Source of the DNA: Sclerurus mexicanus | Taxonomy: Eukaryota; Chordata; Aves; Passeriformes; Furnariidae | Assembly: GCA_013396755.1 (NCBI GenBank) | Contig: VWZF01005256.1 | Span: 335,275 to 399,274, forward strand | Direction: 5' to 3' | Length of the DNA: 64,000 bases | In this document: positions 47,101 through 58,606 of the stretch, one piece after another | How the letters are laid out: each line of letters begins with the position of its first letter | Numbering within the stretch: the stretch's first letter is position 1 | The notes under the pieces: model-generated | What the model was told of the DNA's origin: nothing | The model's database searches: none | What the model saw: the letters and a program-made list of their open reading frames with translations, nothing else | Translations under genes and position numbers: made by a program

Positions 47101-48892
47101 TTATCCCAAAGAAGCACAAAGTATTTTAAACCGAAACACAGACTTATATTATTATGGTGCATTTTTTAGCAGCAGAAAAGTAGCAAACCCAGTTCCCTGT
47201 AGAGAAGCATCATGAAACGAGGCCATTTTAGACTATAAGTTGAACAGTACTGGTCAAACCAAAGCCCTGCCTAATCCCTGGCAGTGGCCAAGGAGCAAAG
47301 CTTAAAGAAGGAGATCAGCATGAGCATACAATGATAATTTTCTTCTGGCTGCCTAAGATGAGCAGCTCAGAGACAACCTAAGTCAGCCACAGTGTCGTTA
47401 CACTTAGTGGCCTTTGTTGGATTTGTCTAGTTGCTGTTTGAACAAATCTAATCTTGTAGCATCCACAGTATTTGTGACAAGAGCTCCAGTGTTATGTACA
47501 GTGTGCAAAGGCACATCTCCATTGAATTCTTTTAACGTCCCTTTTCTGGCTCTTGTATCAGAAAAAAAATAGTCATCATCCCCACTTGTTTCCCCCTGTG
47601 CTACCTGTGGCCTTACAGGTGCCTTACAGGCACAGCCAGCATCTCCTTTCCTAGATGGAAAGCAATAATTTCTTTAGTAGCTTCGTAGGCAGATATTGAT
47701 CCAGCTGCAGATCTTTTTTAGGTCATCTCTGGTTCAGTTTTTCCCCTTGGAAATGGTGAGACCATAGGGCATACATGATATTTATGACATATTTATTCCA
47801 CTCATAGGAATTCTTAATGCTCATTCTGAGGTTTGATGTACTGAATAGAGAACTTTATGTGTTATAACCCTTGAACCTCACTGTTTTGTGGTAAAATGGA
47901 ATCTAGAGCCTTCCAAGGTGCCTGATCGCTCTGGGATGTTGCTGCAGCTGGGACTTCACATTCATGAGGGCAACTATTTTTGGAGCAAGGATGGAGAGAC
48001 CTGCCAATTCAGAGAGCAGCTCTGGTGGTGGGGACAGAGGAAAGCAAAATGTGTCACTCAGAAAATGTTAACTGTGCCTGGATTGAAATGTGGCCCTCTG
48101 TGACACCCTGTGGCTGCAGATCACAGATGGCACCTTGAAGCATGAGGGCCAAGGGAGATTTCAGTGGGTTTCCACCATCTTAGTGGGGTAGTCCCCAGAT
48201 TCACAAGTTACTTCATGTTCCCCTGTCAGCCTGGGCCACTGGAAATATCTTAACAACTATCTGCCTGATCCTGAGTCATCTGTGGTCTGATGACTGATGT
48301 GGGTCAAGTGAACCTCACATACAATTTATTTGCAGCCATGCAGGTACATTCACCTCTGTGCCAAACATGAGGCAGGGATGCCTGATGGTCCAGAAATAAC
48401 TTTCTATGTCTATTCCACCTTAACTCACATGGTACCAGGCAGATTTTACCCCCTTTTGGTTGATGTGGCAGAATAAGTCCTTCATTTAGCCTCCAACACA
48501 ACTCCATTTATCCCAAATGACCTGAAAGTCATAAAATTGCTGAGATAAATGGAGATCTGAATAAGCAAGGGAGCAGTTTCGGGTCGTAGCTGCAAACTGG
48601 GTGGAATGGGACTCATGAAGGCAGTGGGACATGGTGAGAGGGTTGTGCAGTAACATCAGTCGTGCACCAATGGCCTCCCCAAGTACTTCAACGAATCAAA
48701 AGAGGAAACGGGGAGTTGTACATGAGGCAAACTATGGAAAAGAAGTGGTGACATTTCTTTGTGGCCACTGGGAATAAGAAAGGTGCCCCTGAGACACGCA
48801 GAGACAAACTGGTCAGAAAGCTTCTGCAAGGTGAAAGAAGGGCTGGAGCAGCTCATCTTTCAGCAGGTCAGATCTCCAGCTGGTCTCAGTCC

Positions 48893-49013
48893 CAGGACAG
48901 GGAACAAAGCTGAAGGGAGTGAAGAGGTGAGGACAACGAATAGAGGGGAACAAGGCGGTGAGAACAGGAAAAAGAAGGGAATGAAGAGGTGAGAACAGAG
49001 AAAGAGGGCTACC
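48893..49013. repeat. Purine-rich imperfect tandem repeat
   Basis: GAAGGGAGTGAAGAGGTGAG at 48912 recurs with small changes at 48974 (GAAGGGAATGAAGAGGTGAG), a period of 62 bases, with a related GGTGAGAACAG block between. The whole stretch is mostly A and G on the + strand. Confidence 0.6.
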
Positions 49014-52000
49014 TCTTGATGGATGTGTTTGCAAACAATCTGCAGCCACATTTTCTTGCTGCTGCCTCGGCCAGCGAGGACAGTGCAGGGCACTGGAGTC
49101 ATTCAGAGTGTCTGTTTTCCACCACACGCCTCAGTTATTTGGGGCTAACATCAATGACGGGGCAGCAGAGAGGAGAGCCAGGGGCAGTGACTGTGCCAGG
49201 TGGACTTCCCATCACTCAACCCATCTACGCAGAAAGGCCATTAATGATTGTGCAGGGATTCTTACACAATTCCTGCCACGCACGTCATTTAACCTTTACA
49301 GGCCGCTCACCAGCCTGTTCTCAGAAGTCTGGTCAAACAGTCCCCCTGCAAAGAGTTAATTAATGCAGCTTGGACTATAAATTATAGTTAATTTTTCACA
49401 AACTACAGCTACTGTCGAGGAGAGCAGGGAGACAGCGATAATTTCACTGCTTCTTTTCTTCTTTATAAATAACTTTGGCTGGTGGGTTCGTAGAGTACAG
49501 ACACTTTATTCTCTCAATATTTAGACATTCAGTTAGACAGATGAACTCAGCTGGTTGGGGAGTGTATACAGATTGCCTGCTCTGTATATGTCTCATGTAC
49601 TTACTGATAAAACACAGAATTGCTGAGGTTCCCCTCAAGAGAGTTCACCCAAGCGCTTGTCAGAAGAACATGGATGAGAAGGTGTCTGGCCAAGTTATTC
49701 CTTAGATGTAGCTCTGTAATCCTGGTGTGGGCCACACTAAAACCATGATTTACACAGATTAATACACGGAGGGGCTGTTGATCCTAACCATTCTCTCTGT
49801 GGTGAATTTCTGTATGTCTGAAATGACACCTCCTCCCTTAATAAACCTGAGCAGAGTCTGGATGTTACCTGCCGCTCTCCGTGCATAAAACCAGAAGGGC
49901 CTGTGCAGACTGGGGACTCTGGAGCTCATAAAAATTCTGCTCCTCTGTGTTTATTCATTTGGAAATGACCAAATATTTACCCCTAGATTTTATTGAAATA
50001 GGTCCTGCTGGAATCATGTTTCCAGTTCCTGAGGGGATCATTAAGACCAAGAGCTGCCGACCAGGAGTTCCTCCCAAAATACAGTCGCCGGACTGCAGGA
50101 AACTCCTCTTGGAGCATCAGATACTGCTGATCAAAACAACATAGGTAGCATTTCCCACTTCTCACATCTGCACTGTTCAGGGGTTTCACTGAGGAGCAAG
50201 TTCAAAGGTTTCTGAGTGCCCAGGGACTGAGTGTTTCCATAGGACAGGTAGCTATTTCAGGGCCAAAGTCCTGTGCTATTATAAAGCTTCTGGTTGCTCC
50301 TCCAGAATGATCTCATCAGCTTTATGAAGGAGCCCTTCCTATGCTTTTCTTTACCACAGGGGTCCCAGAATGCATTTTCTTTTCCCAAATCCCCATCATC
50401 AATTGTAATAGCAGCAACATGATACTTCAATGAGGAGATTTGTTCAGTAACCTAAAAATCCTTCTGCAGAGCCAATGCCAGCGTGAATCCTTCACAGGCA
50501 GAGCAGCTGAAGTCCAAGAAGTGAAGCAACACACCAGGATCACACGATGGAGCCAGACAGAGAAGATCCCCTCATACACAGCCTGCTGCTCTGAACGTGG
50601 GCTCACAGCCTCAGTGCTTCCAGGGGACATCGGATCCCATCCCATCCTTCATTCTGCCCTTCTTTGCCTTCAGAGTCACTGCTTGTTTTTACACCATGTC
50701 CCAAGTAGTAGCTGTGTGGCTACTTAAAACATACAATGCAAGCAAAATAAGCAACAACCAGGATCTGGCAGCAGCCACATCACAGCTCTCTGCAGACTGA
50801 CAGCGATATCTCCACCACGTTCACCTCAAGGCCCCGTGTCTGCGTGTACGCAGGTTCCACTCAATTACAACCACACCTCCAGCTCCGGGGTTGAAATTAT
50901 CTGAGCAAAGACCACACCAAGACTTATTTTTAGTCTAATATTGAAAACTGGTCTGTCCACATGGCTGGACTTCTGTCTGCTCTGCCCATGCTCTGGGCTG
51001 GCTGGACGCGCTTCAACTCCAAACCAAGAGCACGGTGCTCACGTTTGCTCTGGGAGAGCACTGTGCCTTCAGACTGGAGGGACCAGAGACTGACCAGCCA
51101 GGTCTACCACGGTCACCCAGTAAAGGCCATGCCAGACTGCACTTGAGACAAGGTTTGGGGGAGTTGGCTGAACCATAACTATGTGGCACGTTACTGTGGG
51201 GGGTGTGCTGAAGCTTTGATCAGACTAGGTGTGACTCACAAACCACAGCACAGCAAAGACATCACTGAGCCATTGCAATCATGCAAGTCCATCAGGCCCA
51301 TCTAGCCTGGGAGGGACAAAGTGAGGCAAACATCTCCAACAACCAGCCATCTAAGCACTGGGGAAGGTATTAAACTACAGAGGGATAACCTGAATTAATC
51401 TAAACAAATCGGTCTACAAACTTAGTCCAATGACATCACCAAAATGACAGCTATGAAGTCTATGAACCCAAATTGGTGTGTGGAGACTTAGACTTAACTG
51501 GAGAAAGAAGGAGTGTTTCACCTACCCCACCCACAGGGATCCCTACAGGGACTTCAGCGAGGACTTGTGATCCCCAGCAGTTGGAATAAAGGCCTGAAAA
51601 CTCAGTCCAGAGAACCCAGCTTTCCTTCAGATAATTCACACTATCCCCCAATCCCCATGTTCCCAGCACAACTCAGCATTGTCTCTTCTGCTCTTCCTCC
51701 CTCCTTCAACTCCTCCTGTGATCCCAAACCTCTCTCTGCTGCAGAGCACCCACAGCCAAGGGCAGAGTGAAGGCACTCACCCAGATCAGCTGGAGAGTAA
51801 ACACAGGGCGTGAGCAGAGTCCAGGTGAGCAGCTGCAATGATCCACGTGTTGGTTTAGAGCACCTGCCAGCCGCTGGCAGATCCTCTGGTATCCTGACAG
51901 TATCCAAACCACAGTTCCTTCACCCCACCTGTCTTCTCTTCCTACCCTCAGGACTCTACCTGTTTGTTGAAGTCAAGGGAATGAACTAGAAAACAAGCAG

Positions 52001-54671
52001 AAGGGATTACCTGGTCTTTTCAGAGACTTCAATCATTATCTTAGCTTTTTAAAATGAAATTTTGATAGGGTTTTACTGTCTCTGCCCTGCATAAACCTTG
52101 TATCTCAGAATGCTCTACAGGTTTCTCTGAACCTTCTTCCATTTGTGCCTCCATCAGACTGCTTCTAAATGTGGACACTGATTCCTATCCTGTTTACCAA
52201 ACATGTCCATGGCCACAGGCTCCTGAACCTTGTTTAGCTGCTTCACCTGCACAGTGACAGGATCACGTTACCACTTTGAGTCCTCTGGATGTTGAAATGA
52301 GCATAAAGGACCTTTCTCTCCGCATCAGGGCACATGATCAAGTTACCACATCCCTGCAAGTTCTTGCCTGTGAGCTGGGCCACTGTGACCACCCAACTGC
52401 ACAACGTTAGCCCGTGACAAACACAATGCAATGTGTCTTCTTGAATGCTTTTTCACCACGGATGAGGTTACTGCAGCTATCTTGTGCTTACTGAGCTCCG
52501 TGGGAAGACTTCTTGGTAAGGGCAGTAGGCACGTGAACCTCAGTGCTGCTCTAATCTGACAATGCTCCACCAAAAATATTCAGGGGAAGGTATAAGACTG
52601 TGCTACCATGTCAATATGTGCACCAGTGTGGAAAGACTTTTCCAGACACCAGATTTCCTTTCTGAATCTGGCCCTCAGAGTTCATCTTGGCCATGTGGAT
52701 CAAAGCTGCTGTTAAGATGGACACTACACCTCTCTGACCAGGCCAGGACTCATCACACTGCATGGTCCATCTTCTTACAGCTGCTAAATGGCTCTGGTTC
52801 ATCTGAAGGGACCCACACCACTCATCTGAGCCCCACGCCATGTTCATACCAGGTAGTGGAGCCTTCAGAAAACCCAGCTCTCTGTCTGGTAGGTCCCAAT
52901 ACTCACCCTGGGTATAGGGTCACATCCACATGGGCTGGACAAGGATGCCAGGCAGAATGGATTCCAGACAGCTCTCAAATGCAGCACTGTCAGATCCCAG
53001 GTCTGCCAAGTATGCTGCCTTTGGTCCCAGCTCCAGACTGGTGTCAGGGTTGTCACCACACCAGAAACACCATGAGATCAGCGGGTTTCTCCAAACTGTT
53101 GTGAGACTGGTGAGACCCACACCAGAGTCCCTGCCAAAGGGAACGAGGGCTCCTTCTCCAGTGTATAGGCAAGGGGAGCAGCAGATCTCTCAAGGAAGAG
53201 ATCCCATGCACTTCATCGTGACAATGCAGATGTTTCCAAGAACCAAAGGTACCAATCTGCCTCCTTGCACTCTGCAGCCTCATGGCAGCTGCCAGCTAAG
53301 CATGGGAAGGTGCAGAGATGGAGAGCAGCAGGAAAAAAACCACACTTTCAGAGCAAAAAGTTACCCAAGAATGGAGATGGAGCACCTCAGAGACCTGGGC
53401 TGCATTTTGAGTCCTGTCTGCCTTGTGTCAAGGATGCAGCAATGCCCAGAGGTCTGTGGCCACTGGAGAACAGGAGTAGGAAGTCAGACCTCACTCAGAA
53501 CATGGTAGGATTTATTCTACTACATGCACTTTGAGGTGGTAAGAAAGGCTTTAACAATGCTCCAAGGGGAAAACATACAATATCCCACAATATCCCGTTT
53601 GCCATTACCTCCCCATAAGCTGTACGCACATGCAATTCTATGATAGATCATCAATCACCATAAAAATCAGAGAGTCTCTGAGTTATTTAGTTAACAATTG
53701 AGATCACAAAAAAGGAATGTGACAGAAAAAGTCAATTACAACTTCAGCTCTGGAGACTTTGCCATCTCTTTCCATCATTACCGAAAAACAGATAGACAGA
53801 GATAGACTTTCCACAGAGGAAAGAAGTTTTCCTAAAGGAGATATTTCTGTGTTTCCTTTCTGAGATTTGGCTTTTAAGAAAATAGCATTTAACTTTTATG
53901 ATGCAAATAAGTGGCATAGATCTCTCCTGCTGAAAACAAAGGAAAAATCCTGGGACAGGATCATGGCATTAATGATGCTGTGCCTCAGCTTGGTATCTCC
54001 AGTGCAGTGCAAGGCTAAGCACTACACAAGAGCACATTTTCAGAGTAGTTTTCCAATCAGAAAAGCTTTTAAAGGATACCTGGCCAGTGCCTGCTGTGTC
54101 TGCAATCAGATTTCCTTTAAAATCATAAAAGGCTAAGCTTTCCAAGGAGGAAACATCCCCATAAAATCTCCAAAGCAGAATTGCCAACAGTGAGGCACAG
54201 CAAGCTCTGGGCATCAGCATCTGGGATGGAAATACAGCACAGATCTCAGAATACCTGCCTGGTCCTGACTTTCCAGGGGGTTTAGATGGGATCATGGTGG
54301 GACTCCCACTAGGGAGAGACCTTCTAACACATACATAACACCTTCCACCAGACAGACCTGAGCCAATATCCAGGCACTGGGATTCCAGATCTACACCTAT
54401 GCCCATGCTTTGATTTGTATTGTGTGCCTGTTTCCTACTGTATTTGGGACAACTGAATAGGAAGGAATGCTGAAAAGTATTTCAGCCACTTTAAATCAAA
54501 TTAAACATTTGAAAAAATCTCTTCTTGCTTTCTGGAGACTCAAGGAAAAATGGGATGGCAAGGCACAGATGGATTTTCTGCAATTTTCTTATGACTTATG
54601 TTTACAAGGCACTTTTTTTTCTTGCACTTCCTATAGCCTATTTTACTTTTCTCACCTATCCTCAAAAGAAA

Positions 54672-54740
54672 ACCCAAACCCAAACCCAAAAACAAAGCAA
54701 AAAAAAAAAAAAAAAACCCACAAAAAAACCAAAAACCCAA
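54672..54740. repeat. A/C-rich tract with (CCCAAA)3 and poly-A
   Basis: AACCCAAACCCAAACCCAAA followed by an A18 run and further CCCA/ACCAAA units. The NRG2 sense strand carries three GGGTTT repeats plus two more GGG runs further upstream. Confidence 0.95.
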
Positions 54741-55080
54741 CCCTGATAAATCAAAGGCTGCAACAAGCACATCTTGCAAGTATCAATAACTCCATGCACT
54801 GAAAGAGCTGGGAATGCTTAAAATTCAGTTGCAATTTGAAGTAGCACGTTCTTCAAGCTGCCATTGCAATAGTTATCAACCTCTCCGAGATAGACACTAG
54901 CAACATAAATCAGATTTTTTGAAAGATCTAGGGAAAGATCAGTGGCTTTGGGAAAAATCAGAGAGGAGTGATTAAAGAAGATTCCAGGAGGCAATAAAGC
55001 ACTTATGCAAAATGTCTTATAATAACAAAAAAATTAGGGGAAAGCAGCTGTATGGGGAGAGCAGGGGGAGAGGTACTTAC

Positions 55081-55146
55081 ACTCTTCTTCCATAACAACT
55101 ATTTTAGTTTCTGAGGCTGGTAAGACTTGTGGTGCTTTCGTTGTTC
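55081..55146 (-). CDS. NRG2: Candidate NRG2 cassette exon between Ig and EGF domains
   Basis: On the NRG2 strand an acceptor with a good polypyrimidine tract (CTTTCTTACCTTAATTTCCCCAG) precedes exactly 66 bases that end at a consensus donor GTAAGT. The segment is phase 1-1, matching both flanking exons. The required frame is open (TTKAPQVLPASETKIVVMEE) while the other two frames have stops (TAG and TAA). Included, it would insert 22 residues, Thr/Pro-containing then acidic, between the Ig domain and the EGF domain, where NRG1 has an alternatively spliced spacer. Skipped, the junction codon reads Val; included, the flanking codons read Gly and Leu. I do not recall an equivalent in human NRG2, so whether it is expressed is inference. 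Confidence 0.65.
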
Positions 55147-58100
55147 CTGGGGAAATTAAGGTAAGAAAGTAGTGAACAAAATATTCTCTTTTGAGCAGGG
55201 CAGAGTGGGGAGGAGGAGAGGAGCAGGTGCTGCTGGGGGTCACAGGCTGGGGCGCTGTCAAGGTGTTAGTGCTGGTTTAGGGCACACCCAGGTGAGGATC
55301 AGGGTGACAGAGGTAGGACAAGGAGTGTCCCCGAGGGGAAGATGGCACAGGACATACTGTCTTCTCACTGAGAAGGGTCTTGTGCCATTAAGGGTCTCTG
55401 TCATGATAAAGAGGCAGAAATGGCTCAGGGTTCTGCTGGCAGGTGACAAATGAAACTGTGTGAGGTTTTCTTAGCCCTGATGGCCATGAGAGTGCAAAGA
55501 CAGAATCACAGGACATGTCAGTGGGGAAAATGTGGAGTTTAAGAAAAGGTGGGATCATGTGAAGAGCCTCCATCCCATGGGTATTTGCAGCTCTGCAGCA
55601 CAAAGTAATAGTTGTACAAGAGATTGAGGAACATGTAACAGGTGAAGACAATGGCCCCAGGCAATAGGTGAGACAAGGGCAGTTAGTGATTTCCTTTTTA
55701 TAAATCAGGCTCTGGGAAGTCCAGTGCCTACAGTCATCAACTCTTCTCAAGCCTGCTGGCAGCACCAGCATCTTCTGGAAAAGTCCCTCACCAACCTCCA
55801 GATGCACAAAGAAGAAAGTCCCTGAATCCTGGGCTGCAGGTACAGAGCCTTGCCAGACACAGGGGTGATACCACCATGGAAAATTAAAAAGCAGAGAGAA
55901 TATTTTGTACAAATTTGATTTTTTCTGCAGTGTTTGAGCAAAGGGGAGTGGGGGAGCACAGTTAAGGAGGTGTCTAAAAATTTTCTGTAGAAAAAAAAGA
56001 GTCTGAAACAGTCACATCTCACCTGTGCCCGCATGGCCATGTGATATCAACGTTAGACTCTTCAATAAAAAGAATTGGGAAATGGGACAATTTTCTAAGA
56101 AAGCATCTGGTTGACCTCAAAGCCATAAAAATCTGCAAATAGCACCAAAGCACAGTATATTTTGGCTAAGCCCAGAAGCATTTCCTCGATGCAAAGGCTT
56201 CTCAATGCAAAAGCACTTAATTCTGATCTGGGTGTTTTCTGGAAATGCTGGAATTGCAGAGGAGGGATGAGGTGGGGGCTTGGCTGATGGACATTTTCTA
56301 AGTTTTCAGAAACTGGTATCAACTGAAAAGTGGTATTGGGATAGAGCAAAGGGCACTTTTCAATGGCAACCCTGCCTGGCCGGGCTGAGAAACTTCTACC
56401 AGCAGAGACGGAATCTCATCCATAGACCTGAGGGTTTCCTGTCTGAGTTCCTTCTCTTCTAGCCAGGACCCCAAGTGGGATCAGAAGACCCCATCTCTGG
56501 CCTCTGCATCCCTGGAGAGGAATGGCCTGTGGGGCTGAGGACACCTCTCAGTACTCATCTCAAGCCTCAGCAGCTCAGGACACCTCTTGCAATGCCACCT
56601 CTCTACAGGAACACATGGAAACAGCAATAGCTGGAGTGTGCTTCTGGGAAGAAGGAGAAGGCTCGAGGGGAGGTCAGCTCTGATTAATAGCTCTGATTAA
56701 TGGTTATAAACTGCTAGAACTTCACAGAACACTTTGCTCAGGCTCAGCAGCAACAGGATCAGTGCTAAGGAGCCTGGGGAAGAAGGGACAGGAGAAAACA
56801 CATGTGTGGATTCAGATGCCCCTAGGAGTTTTCTATTGGAAGGTATCACAGAAGAAGGGAGCTTGCAGAACTGAGAAAAGCTGTTGAGATCCCAAGGAGG
56901 CCCAGCATTAAGGGAAAACTCCAGGACATGCCTGTGCACAGATGAAGACTGCTCAACTCTGGGTAGCTCCAGAGGATGGAGAAAAAAAAGAGTGCAAAGA
57001 GGGGTGGCAGGGCTGTAAATACCCCCGTGACCACTGTCATCTTGGCTACCTTTGCAGGGGGCTACAACTGGCACTGCTGTCCTGGCAGGTGCTTGCAGAC
57101 AGCAGCAAGGTGTGCATGCAGCTGAGCAGCCTGCCAAGGGCAGACTGGCAAGGCAGATGAGAAAAAGGATCAGTCCAGGCAGGGAATCCACTGGATCTGC
57201 AGCTGAGCAACAAGCCAAGGGCAGATCAATAAGGCGGATGAGAAAATGGACCGATCCAGGCACGGAATCCACTGGATCTGCAGCACTTTGCATCCTGCAG
57301 CTCCCATTAGGAAAAGGTAGAGGCCAGATCTTTGTGTGTCTTTTGTTGTTTTTCAACACATTTCTGGACAACTCATCTGTGTCTCCATCCCAGCTGTGAG
57401 TGGTCCTTGCCACACAGCATGTCTTCCTGAAGAGGGAATTCTCAGGGAACCCTGAGAATTGCTGCCTGGTTATGTGGTGATGGGACAGCCAGGGCATGAG
57501 GCAGAAAAAAAAGGAGAGCACTGCCTCCATTGCTTTCTTGGGACACCTTCCCTCTCACAATCAGGAATAAAGCCAGCAGAGCAGCAGGGCTGACTTCACA
57601 GGTATGGGGCATTCAGGCAGGGAGGGCTGAGCATGGATAATCTTCCTCCAGACCCTGAAAGCACCGGGATTGTACAGGTAGAATAACCAAGGGGAGGCTC
57701 CGTGATACCGCAGCTTCACAGAACAAAAGATTCAGGAGGGCAAGCACTGCTGAGGCAGAGGTTAATGCACAAAATACCACCAGAAAGCAGCAGGAGAAAG
57801 GTACCTTCCCTCACACAGGGCTAATGCTACTGAGAGCACCAAAAACTGGATCCCAGCAAAGGGCTGCAGAGCCCAGAGCAAAGGCTGCCACGGTGGCCAG
57901 TTGTGAATGGCAGGAGGAAGAGCTTAGGAAAGAGAGTCATCCCCTCCCTAGTTGTGCCCTCCCAGCTTCTGGCAGCCACTGTAGGGACTTTCTGAGCCGG
58001 AGGGTGCATCCCAACCATCCTGTTAAGCAATATAATTACTATGACCAAGATAATAATAAAACCACCTAACCTCAGACTCCATCCGCTGAGCTCTAAGAGA

Positions 58101-58487
58101 TGGAGCACACATTCTAGGATGAAAACCAGAAGCAACTTCACTCATCACAAAGTTATGGTCTAATTACTTGTCTTCTGGTGAGCTTTGCTTCTCAGAAATT
58201 CTTTAAAAAATGAAAACATCAAGCTCACCAGCCTTCTTTCCTCCTTAACCCTTTTTTAAAAAAATACATAGACTGTAAGTTTATTTAAAATGTAAATTAA
58301 CCACATTGCCAGTGACAGATAACAAAGATAAACATTTATGCTAAGCTGCATTTTTCTTATCTCCCAAGATTGTTTTACTCGATATCCTGAAAGCATGAAA
58401 CAAAATACAAGACAGACCATGTGCAGAACCTCCCACTCTCTGTGGAATGGCAGACAGCTCGAGACATTTGCTGGCTTCTTCACTTAC
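55147..58487 (-). other. NRG2: NRG2 intron downstream of Ig exon
   Basis: 3341 bp. It contains two tandem 80-bp units at 57121-57280. No other repeat or exon recognised. Confidence 0.8.
57121..57280. repeat. 80-bp tandem duplication
   Basis: GCTGAGCAGCCTGCCAAGGG at 57121 recurs as GCTGAGCAACAAGCCAAGGG at 57201. The following GGATGAGAAAA and GGAATCCACTGGATCTGCAG blocks recur at the same spacing. The copies differ at scattered sites, so the duplication is not recent. Confidence 0.92.
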
Positions 58488-58606
58488 CACTTTTCACATT
58501 CAGGATGCCTTTTGCGGTGTCTTTCCCTAAAACGTTCTCGGCTTCGCAGCTGTACTCCCCAGCATCTTCCAGCTTCACCTTGTTGAACTGCAGTCTGGAA
58601 ATCTTT
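58488..58606 (-). CDS. NRG2: NRG2 exon: C-terminal half of Ig-like domain
   Basis: 119 bp from acceptor TACTTTTCAACAG to donor GTAAGT. After one base completing a codon from the exon to the right, it reads KISRLQFNKVKLEDAGEYSC, then EAENVLGKDTAKGILNVKS. DAGEYSCEA is the classic Ig C-strand motif with the second conserved cysteine. The sequence corresponds to the NRG2 Ig domain (human, from memory, NSRLQFNKVKVEDAGEYVCEAENILGKDT, split here for length). The Ig domain binds matrix heparan sulphate in the family. The partner cysteine and tryptophan are in an exon not present in this window. Ends one base into a codon. Confidence 0.96.

Larger units (their letters stand above)
44116..55080 (-). 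other. NRG2: NRG2 intron upstream of EGF exon
   Basis: About 11 kb if the 66-bp candidate exon is used, about 14.4 kb otherwise. Simple-sequence patches: a purine-rich imperfect repeat (48893-49013), an AT inverted-repeat cluster (49356-49388) and an A/C-rich tract (54672-54740). No transposon or further exon recognised. Confidence 0.8.

Noticed and set aside
49869..49900. 32-bp pseudo-exon on the - strand with AG and GT ends
   Set aside because: Length is not a multiple of three and would shift the frame between the Ig and EGF exons; donor GTAACA is weak.
52562..53508. Overlapping long open frames on the + strand
   Set aside because: No recognisable protein family; chance frames in stop-poor intron DNA.
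56697..57530. 277-codon open frame on the - strand with repeated peptide
   Set aside because: The internal peptide repeat only reflects the 80-bp DNA duplication; it lies in an NRG2 intron without exon signals.
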